Below, piece by piece: positions 40,382-45,823 of a DNA stretch of 45,823 nucleotides. How positions within the stretch are numbered: position 1 is the first letter of the stretch; each line of letters starts with the position of its first letter. The stretch spans positions 1 through 45,823 of the forward strand of contig JAISMY010000040.1 in assembly GCA_031276485.1 (NCBI GenBank), read 5' to 3'. This DNA comes from Desulfovibrio sp. GTDB taxonomy: Bacteria; Desulfobacterota; Desulfovibrionia; Desulfovibrionales; Desulfovibrionaceae. A program made the position numbers and the translations under genes. Under the pieces are notes generated by a model that was not told the origin of the DNA, searched no databases, and saw only the letters and a list, made by a program, of their open reading frames with translations.

Positions 40382-41739
40382 GGCCCGAAAGCCTCTCTCT
40401 TCAGGATGCGCGCCGCCGCGAAAGCCGTTTGCCGCGCCGGCTGCGCGGCGTCGAGAACATAATGGGCGCATTCCAGGTACAGCGCTTCGCGCCCGGCCAT
40501 AACGGCCGCCGTCTCTTCCAGCGGATCGGCCCCCGTCAGCGAGGGACGGCCTGAAAAGTTTCCGGCGTCGCGCATGCGCTCATACAGGGTTTGCGCGGGC
40601 GCGGCAAGATAGAAGACAAGGCCCGACGCGCGCATCAGGGCGCGGTTTTCTTCCGCGAGAATGACGCCCCCGCCTCCGGCTATGACGCCGCCCGCTTCGA
40701 CGGCGCGGGCCAGGGCGCGCGACTCGCGCCCGCGAAAGCCCGGCCAGCCTTCCCGACTCACGATCTCCGCGGCATTGCTGCCGGTCTCGTCTTCGATCAT
40801 GCGGTCCGTGTCGTGCAAGGGCAAATTCAGGATCCGCGCCAGGATAACGCCGACCGTGCTTTTCCCGGAACAGCGTCCGCCGATGAGAAAGAGGCAGCGC
40901 GGAAGCAACCGGCGCCCGGCGCCGGATGCGGCCTGGGCCGCGGAATTGCGGGCTTCCTTGCGGAGCGGGCGGCGCCCGGCGGCGCAGGCCGGGCCGCAGA
41001 TGTTCCGGGTCGCGGCCTGCCGCGCGGGCAGCGGGGGGGCCGGGGCGGCCCGTTCTATGCCCCGCGCCCAGGAACCCCGGCGCGTGGGCAGGCTGAGAGC
41101 GGCGGCCAGGCGGTCCGTAAATTCCGCCCTGGGCACTTCTTTGGCCCCGAAGCGCAGCATGTGCGGCGTCGTCTGCTGGCAGTCCACCAGGCTGAAGCCG
41201 TTTTTCGCCAGTTCGCCGACCAGAAAAACAAAGGCGGCCCTGGAGGCGCCGGATTCGCGGTAAAACATGGATTCTCCGAAAAAGGCCCCGCCCAGGGCCA
41301 GGCCGTACAGCCCGCCCGCCAGGCGTCCTTCCCGCCGGGCCTCGACGGAATGGGCAAAGCCGAGCCGGTGCATGCGCTCGTAAGCGGCGATCATTTCCGG
41401 CGTGAGCCACGTGTCCGGCTGTCCCCGGCGCGGCCCGGCGCAGGCTCTGATGACCTCGGCAAAGGCCGTGTCGAAGCGGCAGTCGAACGGCGCGTCCCGC
41501 AACGCGCGTTTCAATGAACGGGGCAGGCGGAATTCTTCAGGCAGGAGTATGCAGCGGGGGTCGGGCGCCCACCAGAGCGGCGCGCTCCCCGCGCTGTACC
41601 AGGGAAAGATGCCGCGGCTGTACGCTTCCAGCAGGCGGGGCGGCGAAAGGTCGCCGCCCGCGGCCAGCAATCCGTCCGGCCCCGCCGTACAGGGGTCGGG
41701 GAACGCCGCGTTGTCGGCCTCCGGAAGGTAAACGGGCAC
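40378..41739 (-). CDS. Fusion of leucyl/phenylalanyl-tRNA-protein transferase (Aat) and shikimate kinase (AroK)
   Basis: One uninterrupted frame of 453 codons joins two enzymes. Residues about 1-215 are Aat, the N-end-rule aminoacyl-transferase: FPDP, GLLAAGGDLSPPRLLEAYSRGIFPWYS, PLWWAPDPRC, TWLTPEMIAAYERMHRLGFAHSVE, GGLYGLALGGAFFGESMFY, LVDCQQTTPHMLRFGAKEVPR. A 50-60 residue Ala/Arg/Pro linker follows. Residues about 280-453 are shikimate kinase: LFLIGGRCSGKSTVG (P-loop), LHDTDRMIE, GWPGFRGRES, GGGGVIL, NFSGRPSLTG lid. Both active sites look intact. GTG 41739 has AGGAG 7 nt upstream; the in-frame TTG at 41769 lies in a repeat. aroC overlaps downstream. Because the functions are unrelated, the fusion may be an accident of adjacency. 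Confidence 0.9.
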   Translation of the reverse strand: MPVYLPEADNAAFPDPCTAGPDGLLAAGGDLSPPRLLEAYSRGIFPWYSAGSAPLWWAPDPRCILLPEEFRLPRSLKRALRDAPFDCRFDTAFAEVIRACAGPRRGQPDTWLTPEMIAAYERMHRLGFAHSVEARREGRLAGGLYGLALGGAFFGESMFYRESGASRAAFVFLVGELAKNGFSLVDCQQTTPHMLRFGAKEVPRAEFTDRLAAALSLPTRRGSWARGIERAAPAPPLPARQAATRNICGPACAAGRRPLRKEARNSAAQAASGAGRRLLPRCLFLIGGRCSGKSTVGVILARILNLPLHDTDRMIEDETGSNAAEIVSREGWPGFRGRESRALARAVEAGGVIAGGGGVILAEENRALMRASGLVFYLAAPAQTLYERMRDAGNFSGRPSLTGADPLEETAAVMAGREALYLECAHYVLDAAQPARQTAFAAARILKREAFGP

Positions 41740-41764
41740 GGAGCGCTCCTCATGCCGAATTGCA

Positions 41765-41838
41765 TTCAAATTCTTTTGAATGCAAGACGCCGAAGTTTTT
41801 GAAAAACAGGCAAAGCCTGATTCCCCGAAAACTTGCGC
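41765..41838. repeat. 75-bp hairpin repeat, copy 2
   Basis: Homologue of 34451-34525. The start shows ATTCAAA/TTTGAAT; the middle has a perfect CAGGC-AAA-GCCTG hairpin inside AAGTTTT/AAAACTT arms. Base changes from copy 1 create the inner stem. It lies 4 bp upstream of the asd stop and 25 bp from the Aat start, between leftward genes, the same context as copy 1. Confidence 0.8.
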
Positions 41839-41842
41839 GGCA

Positions 41843-42889
41843 TCAGCGCAGGAATGTTCTCCTGTCCGCGACGCGCGCGCGGCCGCTCCGCACCAGTTCT
41901 TCAGCGATCTGTACGGCGTTCAGGGCGGCCCCTTTCCGGAGATTGTCGCCCACCACCCACATGTTCAGGGCCGCGTCGCGGGACTCGTCGCGCCGGATGC
42001 GGCCGACGAAGACTTCGTCCCTGCCCGCGGCGTCCTTGGGCATGGGATATAGATTGCGGGCGGGGTCGTCAAGGACGGCGACGCCTTCGGCTTTTTCCAG
42101 GGCGTCCCGAGCCTCGGCGACGCTCACGGGGCGCTCGAATTCCACGTTAAGGGCTTCGGAGTGCCCGTAAAAAACGGGCACGCGCACGGTGGTGGCCGTT
42201 ACCCTGATCTTCGGGTCTTCCATGATTTTGACCGTTTCATTGGTCATTTTCATTTCTTCTTTGGTATAGCCGTTTTCCAGGAAGACGTCGATGTGCGGCA
42301 GACAGTTGAAAGCTATGCGGTGCGGGTAGACGGCGACTTCGGGTTCTTCCATGTTGAACATGCGCCGCACCTGGCGTTCCAGTTCGTCCACGGCTTTTTG
42401 GCCGGTGCCGGAAACGGCCTGGTAGGAGGAAACGACCACGCGGCGGATAGGCGCGATCCCGCGCAAAGGGTGCAGGACGAGCACCATCTGTATGGTGGAG
42501 CAGTTGGGGTTGGCGATGATGCCCTGATGCCCGGCCAGGGCGTGGGCGTTGACCTCCGGCACGACCAGCGGACAGCGGTCGTCCATGCGCCAGGCGCTGG
42601 AGTTGTCCACGACGACGCAGCCGGAGCGCACGGCCTGCGGGGCGAATTTTTCCGATGTGCCGCCGCCGGCGGAGAACAGCGCCAGGTCAACGCCGTCGAA
42701 GGAGTCTTCGCGCAGCTCGCCGACCGTGATTTCCGTATCTTTGAAGGGCAGTTTGGAGCCTGCGGAGCGCGATGAAGCCAGGGCTTTGACGGCGGAGGCA
42801 GGGAACCTGCGTTCCTCAAGGATTTTCAGCATTTCACGGCCGACGGCGCCGGTTGCGCCGGCCACGGCCACAGTGAATTTTCCGGACAT
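41843..42889 (-). CDS. asd: Aspartate-semialdehyde dehydrogenase
   Basis: The 348-residue enzyme reduces aspartyl phosphate to the semialdehyde for lysine, methionine and threonine synthesis. Motifs: AVAGATGAVGREML (NADP loop, residues about 6-19), LFSAGGGTSEKFAPQAV, VVDNSSAWRMD, IIANPNCSTIQMV with the catalytic Cys, SSYQAVSGTGQKAVDEL, and FNCLPHIDVFLENGYTKEE-MK with active-site residues. VFYGHSEALNVEF follows. ATG 42889 has GGGAG upstream. Longer upstream frames cover the leader and are rejected. Region 42890-43057 holds an inverted GCAAGG/CCTTGC pair but no gene. Confidence 0.96.
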   Translation of the reverse strand: MSGKFTVAVAGATGAVGREMLKILEERRFPASAVKALASSRSAGSKLPFKDTEITVGELREDSFDGVDLALFSAGGGTSEKFAPQAVRSGCVVVDNSSAWRMDDRCPLVVPEVNAHALAGHQGIIANPNCSTIQMVLVLHPLRGIAPIRRVVVSSYQAVSGTGQKAVDELERQVRRMFNMEEPEVAVYPHRIAFNCLPHIDVFLENGYTKEEMKMTNETVKIMEDPKIRVTATTVRVPVFYGHSEALNVEFERPVSVAEARDALEKAEGVAVLDDPARNLYPMPKDAAGRDEVFVGRIRRDESRDAALNMWVVGDNLRKGAALNAVQIAEELVRSGRARVADRRTFLR

Positions 42890-43057
42890 AAGCGTCTCCC
42901 TGCGGCTGTTCTCTGTAATTCCGAATTCCAGGGCAAGGCGGTCCTTGCGGGTGATGTGCGGGCGGGAGCGAGTATGGGGAGTAACAGGCAAAAAGGCAAG
43001 GAAATTTCTGCGCGCGGCCGCTTGCCGCGTACCGCTTTCCGCGCGAAAACGCATATA

Positions 43058-44197
43058 TCAATATGCGCCGGGGCGGGCGAAGGCGGCAATTTCCGCGCAT
43101 ACCCGCTGTATGCCGCACACGTCGAGGGCGCTGCCGCCCGGCAGATACAGGCCGTTGTCCGCTAGAAAATCAGAGGCCGGATATGCGCCCGCGCAGTCGC
43201 AGCCGTACTTGCGCAGCGCGGGCTGCCGGTGCATGCCGTTGAAAAACAGGCGCGTGTCGATGCCCCGGCCGCGCAGCCGGGCCGCCAGTTCATCACGCGT
43301 GCGCCCGTACTCCGCGGCGCGCACGCAGATGCCGTTCATCCAGAAAACGCTTTCGCAGCCGGGCTGAATGTCCTGCAGGACAATGCCGGGCACGTCCGAC
43401 AGCAGGCGGCGGTACAGCAGACCGTTGCGGATGCGCAGTTCCCTGTAAACATCGGCTTTTTCCGTCTGGGCCAGCCCCACGGCGGCATGGAGATTGCTCA
43501 TGCGGTAGTTGAAGCCTACAGCGTCGTGGATATAGGCGCGCGGGGCGTCGGGAGGGAAACAGAGGTTGCGGAAACGGCGGCAGCGGGCGGCGAGTTCGGC
43601 GTCGTCCGTGAGCGCCATGCCGCCTTCGCCGGTGGTGACGTTTTTGTTGGCGAAAAAACTGAAGGCCGCGATATCCGACAAGGCGCCCGCCCGTTTGCCT
43701 TCCGCGACCGCGCCGTGCGCTTCGGCGGCGTCTTCGATCAGGAACAGCCCGTTGTCGCGGGCAAGGCGGCGCAAGGCGGGCATGGCGCAGGGGTTGCCGA
43801 AAATATGCACGGGCATGATCGCCCGCGTGCGCGGCGTGACTTCGGCGGCCGCCGCTTCCGGCGCTATGTTCCAGGTGCCGGGGTCGGCATCGGCGAAAAC
43901 CGGGGTCGCGCCCGTATAGCATACGGCAAAGGCGGATGCGATCATCGTGAAATCAGGGACAATCACCTCGTCGCCCGGTCCTATGTCCAGGGCCTGCAAG
44001 GCCAGATGCAGGGCGGCGGTGCCGTTGCAGACCGCAATGCCGTGCCGTACGCCGCACCAGTCCGCAAAAGCGCGCTCGAAGGCGGCGATATAGCTTCCGG
44101 ACGAGGATATCCAGCCCGTATCAAGGCAGTCGTCCACATAACGCTTCTCGTTGCCGGCAAGGAGAACGGAGCAGACGGGCAGAGCGTCGGCGCTCAC
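43058..44197 (-). CDS. DegT/DnrJ/EryC1-type sugar aminotransferase
   Basis: The 379-residue PLP enzyme aminates a keto-sugar nucleotide. Motifs: GWISSSGSYIAAFERAFADWCGV, GTAALHLALQALDIGPGDEVIVPDFTMIAS, PVHIFGNPCAM, LIEDAAEAHGA, SFFANKNVTTGEGGM (PLP lysine), FNYRMSNLHAAVGLAQ. The pattern is closest to GDP-perosamine synthase-like enzymes (Per), but the substrate cannot be fixed from the sequence. A cupin gene follows upstream by 75 nt in the same direction, consistent with O-antigen sugar synthesis. No transferase cluster accompanies it. Confidence 0.88.
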   Translation of the reverse strand: MSADALPVCSVLLAGNEKRYVDDCLDTGWISSSGSYIAAFERAFADWCGVRHGIAVCNGTAALHLALQALDIGPGDEVIVPDFTMIASAFAVCYTGATPVFADADPGTWNIAPEAAAAEVTPRTRAIMPVHIFGNPCAMPALRRLARDNGLFLIEDAAEAHGAVAEGKRAGALSDIAAFSFFANKNVTTGEGGMALTDDAELAARCRRFRNLCFPPDAPRAYIHDAVGFNYRMSNLHAAVGLAQTEKADVYRELRIRNGLLYRRLLSDVPGIVLQDIQPGCESVFWMNGICVRAAEYGRTRDELAARLRGRGIDTRLFFNGMHRQPALRKYGCDCAGAYPASDFLADNGLYLPGGSALDVCGIQRVCAEIAAFARPGAY

Positions 44198-44272
44198 GAC
44201 CGCGCCTTAACCTGCGCGCCTGCCGGCGCAGGCGGGAATGTTCACAGGAAATTCCTTTTTCACGGCCGCGCC

Positions 44273-44722
44273 TCACCCGGCCTGCCCGCGGACGACGACG
44301 TGCGCGTCGTCGATGCGCGTGAAACGGCTTTTATCGGCTTCACCGACATACGGTCCCTGCTTGACCTCTATGATTTCGCTTTCCTCAAGCATGACGAAAC
44401 CGTGCCCGCCGTGGGCCAACAGGGCGGTGTCGCCTGCCGACAGGATGCGGCTCTCAAGGTATTCCCTGCCGTCCGGCGCGTAAAGGTCCAGTCTGACTTT
44501 CCCGCTCTTGATAAAGACAACTTCCTGCGTATGTTCGATACTGCGCGGCACGGGGTTGTGGTCGTGCGGCGCAATGGACCAGCCTGGGGGGCGCTTCATG
44601 TAGCCGAGCTGCTGCGAAAACGAAGCGGGCGTAAAAAAGCGTATGCCGTCGGCCGAGAACGCGGCCGACAACACGACAGCCAGACAGGCGCCGTTGTATG
44701 TTATGGTTTCGACGTGGGGCAC
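44273..44722 (-). CDS. Cupin-fold protein beside the sugar aminotransferase
   Basis: The 149-residue product has a beta-rich cupin domain: WSIAPHDHNPVPRSIEHTQEVVFIKSGKVRLDLYAPDG holds the HxH and E metal-type residues, and the second motif is DTALLAHGGHGFVML. It ends with a KQGPYVGEADKSRF segment. The GTG at 44722 (MPHVETITYNGACL) is the most plausible start; longer frames are read through the repeat and are rejected. Location next to the aminotransferase suggests a sugar isomerase or a scaffold role in LPS sugar synthesis; not provable here. Confidence 0.75.
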   Translation of the reverse strand: MPHVETITYNGACLAVVLSAAFSADGIRFFTPASFSQQLGYMKRPPGWSIAPHDHNPVPRSIEHTQEVVFIKSGKVRLDLYAPDGREYLESRILSAGDTALLAHGGHGFVMLEESEIIEVKQGPYVGEADKSRFTRIDDAHVVVRGQAG

Positions 44723-44762
44723 GGCGTTTTTCCGGAAAAAGCTCACTGATGCCGATTTGCGT

Positions 44763-45089
44763 TCAAACTCGCTGCACTCGCGTTTCAATCCGCAGCCGGT
44801 GCCGTCCGCCGAAAGACGCAGGCCCGGCGGACAGCGCCGGGCGTATTGCCCCCTCCCTGAAGGAAGGAGCTGCCGGGACGGCAGGCCCGGCGAGCCGATT
44901 CTTGGCTGTATCTGCATCTATCCGCTTTTTCCCGGTCAACACGCGGAAAAGTTCTCCTAAACATTGCGCCGGAATGACAACGGCGGTAATCGGGAGTTTT
45001 TGTAAAAGCCGCACAGATGTCAGTCTCCGTTCTTCGTCCCCCACGCCTTCGGCATAGGCCAAGATGTTGGTATCCAAGGCTATTCTCAT
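44763..45089 (-). pseudogene. VapC-like PIN-domain toxin, truncated by repeat copy C
   Basis: The frame starts as a PIN toxin: MRIALDTNILAYAEGVGD (first catalytic Asp), LLQKLPITAVVIPAQCLGELFRVLTGKKRI (second acidic residue). Native sequence ends after about 66 codons (44892). The rest of the frame, AGPAVPAAPSFREG..., is repeat copy C read in reverse. A normal PIN toxin has about 130 residues, with one or two further acidic residues near 95-115, all missing. It is therefore probably inactive. Start overlaps the antitoxin stop by 1 nt (TAATG). Name by family only. Confidence 0.82.
44782..44891 (+). repeat. Dispersed three-hairpin repeat, partial copy C
   Basis: Starts CGTTTCAATCCGCAGCC and matches copy A up to AGGCCCGGC, the left arm of the second hairpin, where it stops abruptly (44891) against toxin-gene sequence. 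It keeps CCCTCCCTGAAGGAAGG but has lost the third hairpin and the ribosome-site end. Unlike copies A and B it faces against the direction of the surrounding genes. Confidence 0.85.
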
Positions 45090-45325
45090 TAGCTGTCCCG
45101 ATACAACGCGTCTCGCGTCCAGTCACGTCGCCCCTCGGCCTTTTGCTTTTCCAGCCTTGACAACAGCGTATTTTTACCTGCCTGTCGGTTTTTTTTCCCT
45201 CTGACAGGATTCATCGTGGCAACGGGTGTGCCTCGATACACAACAAGAACGCTTTCGCCATCGGCAATTTCCCGCAGCAGGCCGGAGAAATTCCGACTGG
45301 CTTCGGAAGCCGTGACAGTGCGCAT
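45089..45325 (-). CDS. Phd/YefM-type antitoxin
   Basis: The 78-residue protein opens with the Phd/YefM DNA-binding fold: MRTVTASEASRNFSGLLREIADGESVLVVYRGTPVATMNPV. The C-terminal half, KKNRQAGKNTLLSRLEKQKAEGRRDW, would wrap the toxin. A perfect GGGAGG lies upstream of ATG. It is intact while its partner toxin gene is truncated, so it may persist as an orphan antitoxin or as protection against related toxins elsewhere. Autoregulation is likely through the palindrome just upstream. Confidence 0.88.
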   Translation of the reverse strand: MRTVTASEASRNFSGLLREIADGESVLVVYRGTPVATMNPVRGKKNRQAGKNTLLSRLEKQKAEGRRDWTRDALYRDS

Positions 45326-45340
45326 ACTTTACCTCCCAGT

Positions 45341-45353
45341 AGTGTAAAACACT
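45341..45353. promoter_or_regulatory. Candidate antitoxin operator
   Basis: AGTGTAAAACACT is a perfect 5-bp inverted pair (AGTGT/ACACT) around AAA, 16 bp upstream of the antitoxin start and next to a TATAGT-like element on the minus strand. Position and symmetry suit autoregulation by a Phd-type dimer. Confidence 0.55.
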
Positions 45354-45397
45354 ATATCAAGGGGCAAGGTCCGGGGCAAGAGTTTATGTCCCGGAAC

Positions 45398-45416
45398 AGC
45401 AATTCTAATTTTAGAA
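45398..45416 (+). repeat. Isolated end of the MITE-like family
   Basis: CAGCAATTCTAATTTTAGA matches the left end of both units at 258 and 429 at 18 of 19 positions each (as far as alignment by eye allows). Similarity stops after it. No opposing right end is seen downstream, so it is a solo or decayed terminus. Confidence 0.6.
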
Positions 45417-45432
45417 GTGATATACGTTATAG

Positions 45433-45448
45433 TTGTGAAATATCACAA
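45433..45448. promoter_or_regulatory. Palindrome resembling a CRP/FNR/Rex-type site
   Basis: TTGTGA-AATA-TCACAA is a perfect 6-bp inverted pair with a 4-bp spacer. The half-site matches CRP/FNR-family HcpR and the Rex family, but the spacing (4) differs from the 6-bp spacing of CRP-like sites. No gene with a good start follows directly. Confidence 0.35.
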
Positions 45449-45616
45449 TTTTTACGATTACGGAGGTGGGACACCGGTTATGATTGTTCTCATCAGCATA
45501 TTCCATGAGTTGAAAACGTGGAGAGTTTTTATCTATGGATAGGTACAATCATAGTAACATCTCAAAATTACAAGTTTTTCCGAGCTGTGCCGAGGTGTTG
45601 AGAAACATCCTGGTGA

Positions 45617-45643
45617 CTAATTGTTAAAGTTACGAGCATAATT
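45617..45643. repeat. 27-bp direct repeat, first copy
   Basis: CTAATTGTTAAAGTTACGAG and following bases; repeated at 45712-45738 with one mismatch, 95 bp apart. The second copy overlaps the right arm of the palindrome at 45694-45719. Confidence 0.85.
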
Positions 45644-45693
45644 TAAGTATGTAACGAGCTATATTGAAACATTATATATTATGTAGAACTATG

Positions 45694-45738
45694 ACAATTA
45701 GGCACTAGTGTCTAATTGTTAAAGTTACGAGCATTATT
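45694..45738. repeat. 26-bp palindrome joined to second 27-bp direct repeat copy
   Basis: ACAATTAG-G-CACTAGTG-T-CTAATTGT (45694-45719) is symmetric apart from one mismatched pair; its right arm begins the second copy of the direct repeat. Such architecture is seen at ends of insertion elements, iteron-like sites or recombination sites, but no associated gene is present. Confidence 0.75.
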
Positions 45739-45823
45739 TCTAAGCTGGCTGCCTTTGACATCACGCTTTCGCCAAACAAATGGTTTTGCTGTCTCGTTAT
45801 ATGCGCAAATGAAGCTCTCTATA

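Larger units (their letters stand above)
45354..45823. other. AT-rich, repeat-containing region without a convincing gene
   Basis: These 470 bp are far more AT-rich than the rest of the window. They contain an isolated MITE end (45398-45416), a TTGTGA-4 bp-TCACAA palindrome (45433-45448), a 27-bp direct repeat (45617-45643 and 45712-45738) and a 26-bp near-perfect palindrome (45694-45719). A 20-codon frame starting at ATG 45480 follows GGAGGTG at 14 nt but is too short and poorly spaced to call. It looks like foreign or remnant mobile DNA. Confidence 0.6.

Noticed and set aside
44723-44917. N-terminal extension of the cupin through repeat copy C
   Set aside because: The extra residues are repeat translation; GTG 44722 gives a normal cupin start.
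45480-45542. Short peptide frame in the AT-rich end
   Set aside because: Twenty codons with a ribosome site too far upstream; no homology recognised.

Overview
The window reads as chromosomal DNA of a high-GC sulfate-reducing or sulfite-reducing deltaproteobacterium of the Desulfovibrionaceae type. The main evidence is a siroheme decarboxylase subunit (AhbB) directly upstream of hemL, which marks the alternative (siroheme-dependent) heme route. Supporting evidence is a coaBC gene in a Desulfovibrio-like setting, a RemA/YicC/Gmk/PyrF block, and CheV, HDOD and TPR proteins typical of that group. No rRNA or tRNA gene and no CRISPR array was seen. All assignments come from reading the sequence; no database search was run.

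Layout. 1-0.6 kb: a dead tyrosine-recombinase fragment followed by two MITE-like units with matching terminal inverted repeats. 0.6-6.4 kb (+): ahbB, hemL, a lipoprotein, coaBC, an unknown protein and a UDP-glucuronate-type epimerase. 6.4-14 kb (+): two parS sites bracket a lower-GC glycosyltransferase/deacetylase pair, then parA, parB with an octapeptide-repeat tail, a heptose-phosphate kinase, a diadenylate cyclase (cdaA) and its YbbR partner. 14-28.3 kb (-): a long leftward series with a DHH phosphoesterase, thiS-thiG-thiH, a LapG-like protease, a DUF2318/FtsX/ATPase set, thiE, a SEC-C protein on an inserted segment, thiD, and a NitT/TauT-type ABC transporter ending in an Ldh2-family dehydrogenase. 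28.6-32.5 kb (+): a TPR/OGT-like glycosyltransferase and cheV. 32.7-45.3 kb (-): recJ, HDOD, TPR, pyrF, gmk, remA, yicC, aroC, an aat-aroK fusion, asd, a DegT-type sugar aminotransferase, a cupin, and a VapBC-like pair whose toxin is truncated. 45.3-45.8 kb: AT-rich DNA with repeats and palindromes but no convincing gene.

The genes are mostly housekeeping (heme, CoA, thiamine, aromatic and aspartate-family amino acids, pyrimidine and guanine nucleotides, chromosome segregation, c-di-AMP) with envelope-glycan genes scattered among them. What stands out is the number of small repeat families. A dispersed element of about 180 bp with three hairpins (12.0, 36.3 and 44.8 kb) supplies C-terminal tails to two enzymes, carries a ribosome-binding site for the next gene, and truncates a toxin gene. 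There is also a 75-bp repeat pair (34.5 and 41.8 kb), MITE-like units at the left end with an isolated end at 45.4 kb, and three places where 34-48 bp imperfect direct repeats flank inserted DNA (SEC-C gene, recJ 3' end, yicC-remA junction).
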